Assembly: GCF_000787575.1 (NCBI RefSeq)
Contig: NW_012236522.1
Coordinates: forward strand, 1 to 64,000
DNA length: 64,000 bases
Source: Acytostelium subglobosum LB1
Taxonomy: Eukaryota > Evosea > Eumycetozoa > Acytosteliales > Acytosteliaceae
Reading direction: 5' to 3'
Shown: in pieces, positions 45,494 to 56,579 of the stretch
How the letters are laid out: the number at the start of each line of letters is the position of its first letter
Position numbering within the stretch: position 1 is the stretch's first letter
Notes under the pieces: generated by a model
The model's database searches: none
Seen by the model: only the letters and a program-made list of their open reading frames with translations
What the model was told of the DNA's origin: nothing
Translations under genes and position numbers: made by a program

Positions 45494-47222
45494 TTAGTTC
45501 GTTGCTGAGAAGAGATACATTGAATTGCTTGTGCCCAATGCTATGAGGTTCTCAGTTGGATGCCATGAGACATGCAATGCTTTCTTTGTGAAGTCCAGTG
45601 ATAGGTCTAATGTGACAGGCAAAGTGTCAGTTTGATTGAATGATTGAATGAATGAATGAAGAATACTACATACCTGCCATTGATCTGGTCCTTGGCCTGT
45701 AGGCATTCCTGGATGCCTCCATGAAGACGTCTTGTTTAGAGTCGCGCTCATAGATGTGGAAGAAGTTGTTATAGGAGCCTGTCAACATCTGCGAGCCGTC
45801 GTGGTTGATGGCACACTCAAACTTGTCAAAGATGCAGTCGTTCTCGTAGAGGTCGCACAGTCTCGGACGAAGATAGTCGTGTATCTGGATGGACTTGAGC
45901 GGACGGCTCTCCATGTTGATGTCCCACAGCTTGAGCGTCAAGTAGTCGCGCGACAAAATGTAGCGGCCGTCTCGGCTGAACTTGATGTCGGAAATGGAGG
46001 AAATGATCTCGGAGAAGAACGACTTGGTTGAGGGGTCGTCGGGCTCCTCGAACACCTTGCTGTGCTGGTCGCACAGCGCCGACGATCGCAGGTCTCCCAG
46101 CTTGATCGTACCCTTGCTTGAACTGTACATAAATATATTACACGATGTCGGGTGGAACTCGGCGCTGGTGATCACCTCGGTCAGGTCCTCCATGTTGGTC
46201 GGCTTGATGTCCACTACGTTGAAGCACTCGTGGTTGTTGTTTAGGTTCCACAAGTGGATGCGGAGGTCGTCCGATGAGATGTACGTCTCTCCGTCCGAGT
46301 TTAGTGATATCGAGTTGATATGATAGGCATGTGCATTGGCATACACCTTCTTTGGAAAGGCTGTTGTTTCTCGCGTGGTCGTCAAGCGAGGTATCTATTC
46401 ATTCATTCGTTTGATTGAGTATGTTTGAGTGAGTGAGTGTCATGTGATTGATTTATTGATTGATTGATCACTTGTCATCCTTACCTTAAATATACTATTG
46501 TTATTATTATCATCGGTCATACTATCTATACTATTACTGTTACTGCTTCCATTATTGTTCTGTATACTTATATGATTGTTGCCACTGCCACTACCATTTG
46601 ACAATGTTGTCGATGACAGTTGCTTCACTTTCTTCTCATATACCTTCCAAAGCTTAATAGTCTTGTCTGTTGATTGTGTAATGTACATCGTCAGTCAATC
46701 AATCATACTCATTCAATCAATGAACATAACATACCATTGGTTGTTAGAAGGAAGTGAGCATCGAGTTGCTTTGGATACCATTTGATCTTGTTGATCTTCT
46801 CCTCGATCTCTAAACTCTTTAGGTAGTCAAACTCTGGCTGATGGCTTTGAAACTCGCAGTAGAACTTGTATTCACATCGGCTTGACTGTTGTTGTTGCTG
46901 TTGTTGTTGTTGCTCCTCATCATCATAGTTGTCATCGCTATCTGATCCATGTACACGCTCAAACAACACCACTCTTCCACTCCTATCACCCGCTGCAATG
47001 TAGTCTCCAGTATGATCAAACTCAATCGCAGACACTATATCACCTGTTTCATTCATTTATTCGTTCGTTCATTCGTTCATTCGTTCGTTCATTCGAGTAA
47101 GTACAATGTGCAGCATGCTCTCATGATGATTGATTGAATAACATACCATCTGATACATCTTCAGCGGGATTCCTATTCCCAAACATCTGACTAAACTTCC
47201 ATTCCAAAGCTCCCTCTGACAT
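45494..47222 (-). CDS. Protein phosphatase 2A regulatory subunit B (B55, WD40)
   Basis: Five exons on the minus strand: 47147-47222, 46735-47043, 46485-46666, 45674-46394 and 45494-45606; in-phase junctions give 466 residues. B55 landmarks are [83 protein letters not shown], and [12 protein letters not shown]...[16 protein letters not shown]. Asn/Ser and Gln insertions in the loops are typical of dictyostelids. The subunit forms a seven-blade propeller that directs PP2A to substrates in mitotic exit and cytoskeletal control. Convergent with the DOCK gene. Confidence 0.95.
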
Positions 47223-47851
47223 TGTATGTGTATATGTGTTCTCGCTTGAGTAATTCGATTATCTGTATATAATGAAGAGTTGTTATATTGCTACTGCTGC
47301 TGCTGCGTTTGGTCAACCCCTGCTACTACTGTTGCTGATGTTTTTGGTGTTGTTGCTGCTGTTGATGACAGGAATGTCTTCCAAAGAGTAGATTGAAGTG
47401 GAATGAATGAGTAGAATGAGTGAATGAATAAGTTGAACAATTGAACTATATTATTATTATAGTTTTGTAGTTATTGTTTGTTTGCTTGCTTGCTTGCTGA
47501 GATAGATGTTTGTATCTTCACCTCTGGTCAGGTATCATTCAGTATGCGTTCGTGCTCGTGTTTGTTGTTCAAAGAGGTGTGTGTTTGGAGCGCAAGTTAG
47601 TGAGCGTGAGTGAGAATAGAGATGAAAGGAGTGTGTCGCCTGTGGGTTTGTCAGTGTGTTTATTCGTAGTGTGGTGTTTGTGTCAATTTTAATTTATTTA
47701 TTGGATGCTATCGGCCACCCAACAAAAAAAGTGGGTGATTCAAAAATTTGAACTTCCTTTGAATGAAGTTGATCAAAAATGGTAATGTTGGAATCATTCC
47801 AATCAATCAATCAATGTGTTAATTTTAAATATACATATTTATTACTTATTA
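47223..47851. other. Intergenic region
   Basis: Upstream of the PP2A-B gene and downstream of ligase III. Contains CTG-rich leader DNA (47290-47370), (GCTT)n at 47482-47498 and a (CAAT)n run at 47800-47815. No gene seen. Confidence 0.5.
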
Positions 47852-50800
47852 TTACTTTGCTGAGATTGATACCTTTTGGTACTCATTGATATCCAATGCT
47901 TTCTTTCCATTGCTGTTGATTGAATCCCATATCCAGAGTGGATCGATTACGACTGCTTTGGCATTCTCTTTTTGGAGAAGACGTATGAACTCTTTCTTGG
48001 ACTCGGATGTGATGATGTGTGTGGTGGATGGTGTGATCGTGTCGGTCACATCACCATTGAATGCCACAATGTATCTCTTCAAAGTCTCCATGTCATTGAC
48101 TGTCTGTGGATGCATGTATAATACACACTCTGAGAACATGTTGGACAAGTTCACCTTGGTTGTTGTGGCCTTCTTTCCAGTGGCACTGTTGGTGCCATCA
48201 GTATCATCACCATCATCATGCATGATATCGCCATGGTCCTGGCTGTAGTCTGGATTGGTGCTGTCGTGGAAGAGATACTCGGCCTCGTCCATGATGTGGT
48301 CCTCTTGGAAGCAGTCCTCGATCCAGTCCGACTTGACAATGAGGCCGCCCAGACGATCGACGTGTGTCGACAGATCGCATGGCGCATCGCATATCAAATG
48401 AGTGGTCTGGCCAGCGCCGTACGCCTTCCAGCTCGTGGCCACCTTGCCGCCAAATGATATGATGATGTTCTTCCACTTCTTGACCTGGTCCACTGGCAGG
48501 TTGCTCGCAAACACACAGTTGACATTGGCAAAGATTGGATTGAGTGGGATGGCTTCTTCGCCATTATCATTGCTGTCCTCGAGTGGTCGCTTCGAGCTTG
48601 TCTTGGTGCTGGCACCATCCGATGCCTTGCCAGCTTTGGTCGACGACGATGGCGCTGAGCTACTGACAACGGGTGAGTTGTCGTTTGAATGTACAAACAC
48701 TTTGGTACCCTTCTCGTGCAGCTTGGAGACGTAGAGCTCCTCCAGGTCGGTCCATTTGATGCCTGGGAAGTTGGGTTTGATTGCATGAACCGACTCGATC
48801 TTCTTGTGCTTGCAAATGGATTGGGCCGCGACTAGAGCCTCTGTGAAGTCAGTCAGCGAGAACATGTAGCTCTCGCCCTTCTTTGTTGGCGACATGATGC
48901 ACGACATGTTGCAGACATATATCTTCTTGTCGCCATTGTCCACCTTGGTCGTGCGTATCTCGCCCAATGGCAACACCGACTTGGCAAACTCCTCCTCGAC
49001 AATCTTCCACTTGCCGGCGATTGCGCCTGGTATGCCAGAGTTCCTCCACTTGCCACTGTCGTCCGTATAGTTGATGATCATTGTGCTAGTGCTCTCATCC
49101 TTGTTGAATGGGTCTGTGATGTCGCCCTTGATGTAGTTCACCTTGCCTGTCAACTTGGGACTGTTTGTACTTGATGTAGTTGATGTAGTCGATGTGGTTG
49201 ATGTTGTTGATGTAGTTGATGTTGTGGTCTTTGCCTTCTTTGTTGTTGGACCTGTTGTGGCAGCCTTGGACGATGTCTTGCCCTTGACAGCTGGCTCATC
49301 TTCGTCGTCTGAAGGGATGGCAACGATCTTGGCATCCTTGGCCAGATGCTTGAGCTCCTCAAACTTGGTGTGTGATTCCCAGTCCTTGTCCTTTCTGATC
49401 TTGATGATTCTTGGGAAACGCATGGAGAAACCAGACGTGTGATGTTTGGTGCCGGTCAGCTCAGCCGACTCAATCTCAAACACCATAGCTTGCTTTGGAT
49501 CATTCACGATGAAATCTGGCGCATAGGCCCTGTTGAAGTCGAGCCAAGCAGGCACCTTGGACGCGTCCTTTGATATCTTGGTCATGGTCTTGTTGACGAT
49601 TGGCTGTAGCTTGGCGATGGCCGTGTCGTCCAGACCACCACTGACCTTGCACACGGTCTTGTATGTCTTTGATTCCTCATCATACGTACACATCAGGAAC
49701 ACAGTGACCAATCCACCACTCGTGCCCGTTCCGTAGTATCCTCCCAGCGCCAACAGATCAGCAGTATCGGCCATGCCACTGATGTAGTCCTTCTTGACCT
49801 TGATCCAATGTCTGCAGCCTGGCTCGTAGACGCTGTCAGCATCCTTGATCACCAGACCCTCCAACTTCTCCTGGAATGTCCTGTTGAGCAATGCGGACAG
49901 CACACTCTTGTCCTTCTGGCCAGCAATGTGGGTGACCTCGGACAGCTCGATTCTGTGCTGCACGATGTTGACGTTCTTCTCGAGGATCTCTCGACGCGTC
50001 TTGAGTGGCAGATGCAGCAGCGACTTGCCGTTGAGGTATAGGATGTCAAAGAGGAACACACACACGGTGGCATCGGTGAAGCCCTTCTTCTTGTGGATGC
50101 CAAGAGTACCGAATGGCAATGGCTTGGACGTAGTGGTGTCCATCAGAAGGATCTCACCGTCCAGGATGATGCTGTTGGCGTTGGTCGACTTTGGGATGTA
50201 GGGCAACACTTGCTCCACCTTCCATGACTGTACGGGCTTGAGGGTTACGACTGTAGCACTTGTAGCCTTTGCCGTCCTTGTGCAGCTGGATACGCTCGCC
50301 ATCATACTTGATCTCGGCAAAGAACAGCTCACTGCAGGCCTTGATTACGCCATCAACACTCTTGATTGCCTTGGGCAACATTGGTTTGATTGGCGTCATC
50401 AGCGACACACTAATGTCGAGCGATCCGGTCTTTAGCTTGTCACCTGCCTTGTTGTTCTTCTCAAAGCCCTTGTTCCTGATCGTGTCGATCACTGCCTTTA
50501 GATTGTTGGCCTGACGATAGGCGTCCATGGCCTGTGGATGCAGGCCATCAAAGAAGAACTTTGCGCCCAGGTTTGTCTTGAGGTCAGAGTCGATGATACG
50601 ATGCACTGTGCGCCAATCGTGAGGTGTACAACGCTTGATGAACTTTGATATAACTGCTACTTGATCATCAAACTTGGACACCGTTGTCAGTTTGTCCAAG
50701 AATGCATCCACCTGTCCCAAAGTCAATATTGACTTGGTTGGTACATTGTTCTGTTCTTTATAATACTATGTTGATTGATGTGATGTTTGAAACCTTAAGG

Positions 50801-51235
50801 TTAGTAAACTTGATTGATTGAATGATTGATTGAATAAGTGTAGGATCGTACTTTGTAACCTGTTTGAGTGACATCACCATGGTCAAGATCAGCAATCATA
50901 TCATCAAGGTCTGCTGACCATACCTCTGCGAGGATCTTTATCATTTGCTTGTCTCCAATCCTAAAGACACGCTTATCCTCTTTGACCAAAAGTAGTTTGG
51001 CCAATAGATATAGGTCACCCCTATAGATATTCAGTAATGATCAGTCAGTAATCCACACATGATGGTCAAACAAACGACTAAGCCTTCCAACAACAGGCTC
51101 ATCAGATAACATAACATACTCGAACTGATCTACGAACTTGGCAATCAACTTTGATTTGCCTGAATGTGTAGACTCATGCTCCAAAGCAACACAGAGCTTG
51201 TAAAAGTAGAAGAATGATCCTGTTTTGTCCTCCAT
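47852..51235 (-). CDS. lig3: DNA ligase III with ALC1-like macro domain and tandem BRCT
   Basis: Exons 51120-51235, 50852-51020 and 47852-50765, about 1065 residues. N-terminal ligase domain (FYKLCVALE...GDLYLLAKLLL...HGDVTQTG), then the nucleotidyltransferase with active-site KYDGE (Lys248), then LDGEILLMD, GLVIKDADSVYEPG, RHWIKVKKDY and the OB-fold region. The order and residues match ligase III rather than ligase I or IV. After a Thr/Ser linker comes a macro domain of the CHD1L/ALC1 type (about 48680-49160: VNYIKGDITDPF, DDSGKW, IPGAIAGKW), then two BRCT domains (about 48265-48545 and 47870-48150). No PARP-type zinc finger is present. A G run at 50242-50244 breaks the frame by one base between CYSRN and LKPVQSW; both sides are conserved, so a sequencing error is likely. 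The donor of intron 2 (GTACGA) is non-standard and less certain. Confidence 0.87.
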
Positions 51236-51551
51236 GAATGTATGTATGTATGTATGTTGATGATAATGTAATTGTATGTATATATATATATTAAGTATTT
51301 ATGCTTTCTGTTTTGGTAATAATGTTTGCCTCATAATCGATCTTGATAAATGTGAGTCTGATTAAGCTGCAGAATGAAAAAAATCCACATTTCTTTGAAA
51401 AATCGAGTTCTTGTTAATTAGGTGGTTTGATAATTGTCCATTCTTCAAGAACATTGTTTTTTATTTCCAAAATACAACAAAGATTGATTGGTTGAAAACC
51501 AGACTTAGCAGGATCATTCTACTATTAAGAGCTCTATATTGTTTTAGTCTA
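51236..51551. other. Intergenic region, A/T-rich
   Basis: Upstream of the ligase gene, with a (GTAT)n run at 51238-51256 and TATATA at 51280-51292. No gene seen. Confidence 0.5.
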
Positions 51552-51776
51552 TTAATAACACCAGTATGTGGGACAACATTCAGGAAAATCTTATGTGTCA
51601 TCTCCAGGAATGACTCGACATCCAGGATAGTATTCGGGTCCAGTACACCCCTGAATAAAATATTCTCCATCATTATTATCTATACTAACCAAACACTCCT
51701 TTCTTGAACTAACTAATCCTAGATTTATGAGTACTGACAAACTAATTTAATTATAAAAATATAACTTTTGAATCAT
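51552..51776 (-). pseudogene. Decayed small secreted Cys-rich protein gene (copy A)
   Basis: Seventy-five codons that align end to end with the intact gene at 52436-52684: INLGLVSS, then GCTGPEYYPGCRVIPGDD, then FPECCPTYWC. Two TAA codons interrupt the frame, one in the signal peptide and one before the CCP motif. The DNA around AATCTAGGATTAGTTAGTTC is almost identical to the intact copy, so the duplication is fairly recent. It looks like a pseudogene of the same family. Confidence 0.65.
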
Positions 51777-52007
51777 TATTATTCATAATTATTAATATTA
51801 ACAAAATAGTAGTATTATTATTTCTAGAGTAATATATCATTATCATTATATTTACTATTAATAATATCAATAAATCAATCAACAAACAATTCAATACTTT
51901 CCAGTCTACTGGTACATGTTAAGTTGAAATTAATTATTATTTATTTTTATTCTATTATAATTCCACCGACAACAAGCTGTCTCTACACCAAGAGAGAAAA
52001 AAGGCAA

Positions 52008-52314
52008 TCAATCCTCTTCTTGCATTTTTGACTCACAATCGTAAGATGGACAACAAGCTGGATACTCCAAAGAGTTATCACGATGAATGACAGCACAACT
52101 TTTATAGAACTTGGGACGATCGTCACAACCAAAAATATTAAATAGTAAAAAATTAAATAGTAAAATGTATGGTGGAAGACAATATTGTTGCAAAATTCAA
52201 TATTTACAAAATAAATACAAACTTGTAACTAATCAATCCAAGATTTATTATTATTATTGACATAATAATTAATAATATTAAAAAAATTGTATTCTTTCTA
52301 TAATTATTGATCAT
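52008..52314 (-). pseudogene. Decayed small secreted Cys-rich protein gene (copy B)
   Basis: Starts MINNYRKNTIFLILLIIMSIIIINLGLIS, a signal peptide like that of the intact copy at 52436-52684. The frame then meets a stop, and the family C-terminus (GCDD...FYKSCAVI...DNSLEYPACCPSYDC) reappears further on and runs to the stop at 52008. I found no intron that would join the two parts. A decayed or rearranged paralogue is the simplest reading; an undetected intron is possible. Confidence 0.55.
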
Positions 52315-52435
52315 TTTGTAAATATTTATATAATATCTGAATGACAAAAGACATTACTTAGTACTATGGTAGAGTAGACAGTTTTAAAAAACCATTATTT
52401 TATCTCTACCAAAGTGATTTGGTTTATTGATTCAA

Positions 52436-52684
52436 TTATAAACTAACATAGGCGCATTCGTAGGAAGGACAACATTCTGGATATTCCAAACTGTTATCTC
52501 CAGGAATGACCTCACAACCTTTATAGAAATCGGGATCAGCACAACCTTCGAGATCATGGCCGCCATCCCATAATGATACCTTTGAACACTCTTCAAAACT
52601 TGAACTAACTAATCCAAGATTTATTATTGATATACTAATTATTAAAATTAATAAGAGAATATTATAATTTCTAAAAGATAACAT
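52436..52684 (-). CDS. Small secreted Cys-rich protein, 82 aa
   Basis: Intact frame with a strong signal peptide (MLSFRNYNILLLILIISISIINLGLVSS) and a mature part with seven cysteines, including CEVIPGDNSLEYPECCPSYEC. Two damaged paralogues lie downstream on the same strand (51.5 and 52.3 kb), so this is the surviving member of a small tandem family. The CCPxYxC ending resembles single-VWC-like small secreted proteins, but the match is only a resemblance. The function is unknown. Flanking DNA is extremely A/T-rich. Confidence 0.7.
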   Translation of the reverse strand: MLSFRNYNILLLILIISISIINLGLVSSSFEECSKVSLWDGGHDLEGCADPDFYKGCEVIPGDNSLEYPECCPSYECAYVSL

Positions 52685-52990
52685 TTTATTTATCTATTTA
52701 TATATATTATTATTAATATTAATATTTAGATTGAATAACTTGATATTTATACATGTAGATGTATTGGAGATATATAATATTTGTAAATTGTTTGAGACGA
52801 CCCCCAATGATTGAGATAAATTTATTTTCCAGTCTACATGTAATTGAACAAATTCAATAACTTTAATGATTGTTACAACAATCACCAATATTTGTAAGAT
52901 GAAATGAATTAATTTATTCAATATTGTAGTTTGAGGAAAATGACAAACATTATTCCAACCTAGATGGGATGGCACTCTGGAACAATTAGA
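52685..52990. other. Intergenic, A/T-rich
   Basis: Upstream of the small secreted gene. A 93-codon frame at 52694-52975 on the minus strand is compositionally just A/T-rich DNA and is not called. Confidence 0.5.
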
Positions 52991-53463
52991 TTAACAAAAG
53001 TCTCTAGAATTACAGGCAGCAAATAACATATTAATGGGGATTACATTATCTTCTCTCAAAGGACATCCCTGATTGAATGGTCTCCATCCTAAACATTGAT
53101 AATAAATATATATATATATATATAAGTATTAGTATTATATACTAATATATACCTGATTAATATATCTTTGAAATTACCTGACATAAAACCATTCCTTGAG
53201 AAATAGAACTCATTCTCTCCAAGGTTCTGACAATTGTGTCTGGTCCAGAGGAAACCAATGGCATCGTTTCCACCCCAGAACTCGGTTTGCCAAGTGTGAC
53301 AGTTGGCATAGTTCACTTGTTTAGTCTGATCAACGTAAACTCTATTGTTATCCATTGCTCTAACTCTAATGAATGATGAATATCTAGACATACTAGTCTC
53401 GAGACATCCATAAGTAGAATGTAGCATACAACATAACACTAATATTACTAATAATTTGTTCAT
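52991..53463 (-). CDS. Secreted Cys-containing protein, 127 aa
   Basis: Exon 1 (53178-53463) begins with a signal peptide (MNKLLVILVLCCMLHSTYGC), and the GTAATT...TTTAG intron joins it in phase to exon 2 (52991-53088), which adds GWRPFNQGCPLRED...LFAACNSRDFC. The mature protein has seven Cys counting the one at the signal-peptide boundary and an aromatic-rich centre (CHTWQTEFWGGNDAIGFLW). I do not recognise the family. It sits next to the other small secreted genes on the same strand in the same A/T-rich block, suggesting a lineage-specific secreted-protein locus. Confidence 0.7.
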
Positions 53464-54083
53464 ATTTGATTAATTGATTGTTTGATTGATTGAGTGATAG
53501 TTTTACAGATCCGAAAGGAAAGGAGTTTAAATAATAATTGGTATAACATGATACTATAAAAATATAGAACGTACATATAAATATACCTTTTATTGTGACT
53601 TTCAAATAACCTTCAACTTTCGTTTGAGATATTTGTTAGTCATTCACCTAAAAATGATGATCTTTATTTTCCTCTCTCCGGTCCAAAGTGTCTTTTCAAG
53701 CTTTACATTATAGTATAGGCCTTGTTTATCACTTTTAGTACAATCATCAATAATAGGTTCCAAAGGGTAATATTGATTGATTCGGTCTTGACCTATAACT
53801 ATCCATTAATTCATTCATTCACTCATCAAAAATCAGATAAACACAAATGGATCTTCAAGGAACCTAATCCTAATAAATCAATCTAATAATATATAATAGA
53901 TATTAATAAGTATTTGCGATCGATCACCAGTATCTACGGAACCATTCCAAGTGATAATCAATCCCATAATTTAAACCTAACCCCCACCTCCCCATTTGTA
54001 ACTTCAGATTCTTGATTGTGTGCCCCTTCACTTAAAGTGCATCACTTCACACTTCATTTATTAATAATACACTTCAAAGACAA
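53464..54083. other. Divergent intergenic region
   Basis: Lies between the secreted-protein gene and the histidine phosphatase gene. TCCCATAA at about 53963 resembles a dictyostelid ncRNA promoter element, but I found no supporting RNA. No gene called. Confidence 0.45.
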
Positions 54084-55982
54084 ATGATGTCGATGATGAG
54101 CATGGACACATCATCTGACGGTGATGGAGACGCACAAAAGAGATACGCATTGTTGGTTACAACTATTGGTTGGCTGGTGGTCGAGTTGGAACTAGAGCGT
54201 GCCGCGCTGACATGTGATCGCTTTGTCGAACAGGTTCAGGCCAAGCGCTACGTCGACACATTGGTGCATCGCATCGTAAAGAAGTGGTTTGTTCAATGTG
54301 GTCGATACTCTGTCAAGGGAGAACAACAACAACAACAGCCGTCATCTCAATCGGGGCCGCCTGCAACTCCCGTCCGCAACAGCGGCAACACTATCACCAC
54401 CGCACCAACACGACTACTATCATCGCCCACAGTATCTCTGTTGGACCAACAACATACCACATCAAACAAGAGCAATGGCTCGGGCGAGCATGATACCAAC
54501 ACCTCGACCGCACATGAGGACGCGGACATCCAGATCAACGATGACAAGCTGTCGCACTACTTCAACGAGGCCGAGCCGAATGGAAGCAACACGCAGATGG
54601 CCGACATGTTGACACAGAACGAGATGAATGGACTGGTGTTCAACAGTCGTGGCTTGGTGGCACTGGGCGCATACAATCAGCTGATCATCACGCTGGACTC
54701 GTGTGACGCGCTGAACGGCAAGTACCCGATAGTGGGCCGCGTGCACCCATCAACCATGCGCACTCTGCTCTTCTTTGAGGCGCAGCCAGTGAACCATGAC
54801 AACTCGCCCTACGAGCCCATACTCATAACTGGCATACATCTACTGAAGGACCTCGAGAGCTGCGAAGCCTTGGCTCAGACATCGACGGCGCCTGCGCCAC
54901 AAGCCATGACCAACTCTGTGCCCTCGACACCACGCCTTGGCAGCGCTGAGGCCGATCAAACACCAATCAAACGTCCTCTCGATCACTTTGATTCGACGCC
55001 AGTGCTCAAACGACTCAAGACCAAGATCATGACGGGCCTGATCAGGACCCCGTCGCGGCCCAGCATCGACACGTTCAACACATCGATGCTCGGCGGTTCG
55101 CCCATGGGCTTGAATCGCAGCATGGGCATGAACCGCACAATGTCACTTCCAGTCTTTAACGAATCAGTCAAACCAAAGTGGCCCACGCGTCTGGTGATCG
55201 TGCGACACGGTCAGTCCGAGCAGAACGCCGCGCTGGACATCCTGCAGGACGATATCGACACACTGGCATCGGTGCGCGACGCCGATATCCGACTCACACC
55301 GATCGGCGAGTGGCAGAGCCAGCAGACCGGACGCTACCTCTCGACGATGGAGCCGTTCGACATCTGCTTCACATCGCCCTACCTGCGCGCCATCAACACG
55401 GCCGACAACATCATCAAACACCTGCCCTACCGCCTCAAGGTATACAAGGATAATTGGCTGCGAGAGAAGGAGTTTGGCAAGTGGCATGGTCTGACGGAGA
55501 AGTCGATCCGCGAGAAGTTCCCAGACGAGTACGTTATAAGACTGCGCGATGGCAAGTACTGGTACAGGTTCCCGGGAGGCGAGAACTACCTGGACGTGGA
55601 GATGCGCATACATTGCTTCCTGGAGAAGCTGTCGCGTGACTATGCCGGGCGATCCGTGCTGGTCGTCACACATCAGGTGCCGTACAAAATCTTCAGAGGA
55701 CTATTCCATCATCTGGACGAGCAAGGTTTGCTGGCATTGGAGAATGTGCACAACTGTGGCATCCAGGAATACATACTCGACACGTCCAAAGCACCCGAGG
55801 GGCGAATGAAGCTCAAACACTTTAATCTCAAATCATACAACATGGACGAGTTGCCAGCTGATATCAAGGCCAAATGCTCTGGACAACAACCACATCATAC
55901 CAACGATCATCCTGGCGCATCGTCAACAACATCAACCACAACAACCACATCAACAGCAGCACTTCATCAACAACATCACTGA
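54084..55982 (+). CDS. Histidine phosphatase (phosphoglycerate mutase superfamily), long N-terminal extension
   Basis: A single exon of 632 residues. The C-terminal half is a branch-1 histidine phosphatase: VIVRHGQSEQN (Arg374-His375-Gly376, phospho-histidine), FTSPYLRAINTA, WLREKEFGKWHG, FPGGENYLDVEMR, and the second catalytic His in VVTHQVPY (His530). The ~360-residue N-terminal part has helical and PIVGRVHPS...LLFFEAQPV segments that I do not recognise, separated by Gln, Ser and Thr tracts; the C-terminus is a Thr/His tail. Substrate unknown: members act on sugar phosphates, proteins or nucleotides, and the residues do not decide which. The start could also be the second or third ATG. Confidence 0.85.
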   Translation: MMSMMSMDTSSDGDGDAQKRYALLVTTIGWLVVELELERAALTCDRFVEQVQAKRYVDTLVHRIVKKWFVQCGRYSVKGEQQQQQPSSQSGPPATPVRNSGNTITTAPTRLLSSPTVSLLDQQHTTSNKSNGSGEHDTNTSTAHEDADIQINDDKLSHYFNEAEPNGSNTQMADMLTQNEMNGLVFNSRGLVALGAYNQLIITLDSCDALNGKYPIVGRVHPSTMRTLLFFEAQPVNHDNSPYEPILITGIHLLKDLESCEALAQTSTAPAPQAMTNSVPSTPRLGSAEADQTPIKRPLDHFDSTPVLKRLKTKIMTGLIRTPSRPSIDTFNTSMLGGSPMGLNRSMGMNRTMSLPVFNESVKPKWPTRLVIVRHGQSEQNAALDILQDDIDTLASVRDADIRLTPIGEWQSQQTGRYLSTMEPFDICFTSPYLRAINTADNIIKHLPYRLKVYKDNWLREKEFGKWHGLTEKSIREKFPDEYVIRLRDGKYWYRFPGGENYLDVEMRIHCFLEKLSRDYAGRSVLVVTHQVPYKIFRGLFHHLDEQGLLALENVHNCGIQEYILDTSKAPEGRMKLKHFNLKSYNMDELPADIKAKCSGQQPHHTNDHPGASSTTSTTTTTSTAALHQQHH

Positions 55983-56579
55983 TTGATTGATTGATTGATC
56001 ACTGATTGATTTAGTGTTCACGGTAATCAACAATATCATGTGATTGGTACATTGATTGATAGATTGATATGTTGGATGTAAGGTCCACAGTTCGACAATA
56101 AAGATGGTGCCCCTCTTGCCTCGCCCCTGTGGCTGGCCAGCTGTGCCCTCCTCCTCCATCTCGGGAGGTGGATGTATATATATACATGATCATACAATCA
56201 TATAATCAATGTCACTGACACCCAAATGGGCATGCCCCAGCTATCCTACTTGTCAGCCAAGTGTGAGTGAGGACTAAACGTTCACATGATTGGTGTGCGC
56301 AGGTGTGAGCGAGTGTGTATGGGGGTGTGTGCGTGTGGTGTGTGAGTGTGTGTGTGAGTTGGTGTGTGAGAGTGAGTGTGTGAGTGTGTGTGAGTTGCAC
56401 CAACTTAGTTCTAACAAGATGTTGCTTTCAAGTCTATGGTCTTTCATTCATTCAATTATTGGTATCCTATGTTAACATTAACATAACACCATTCACATTC
56501 ATTCATTATCTTATCTCTGTACATAACATACTTATAACAAACTAATCAAAGACAAACAACAACAACAACTACAACAAAG
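55983..56579. other. Intergenic with GT-rich tract
   Basis: (GATT)n at 55980-56000, and a long (GTGTGA/GTGTGC)n tract at 56290-56397 able to adopt left-handed DNA. The 5' leader of the zinc-finger gene is CAACAA-rich (56555-56578). No gene seen. Confidence 0.6.

Noticed and set aside
52694-52975. 93-codon minus-strand frame
   Set aside because: Composition is plain A/T-rich spacer with Asn/Ile runs; no signal peptide or similarity to neighbours.
53962-53971. TCCCATAA resembling a DUSE-type ncRNA promoter
   Set aside because: The same octamer also occurs inside the secreted-protein coding region near 52567, and no ncRNA sequence was recognised at the expected distance.
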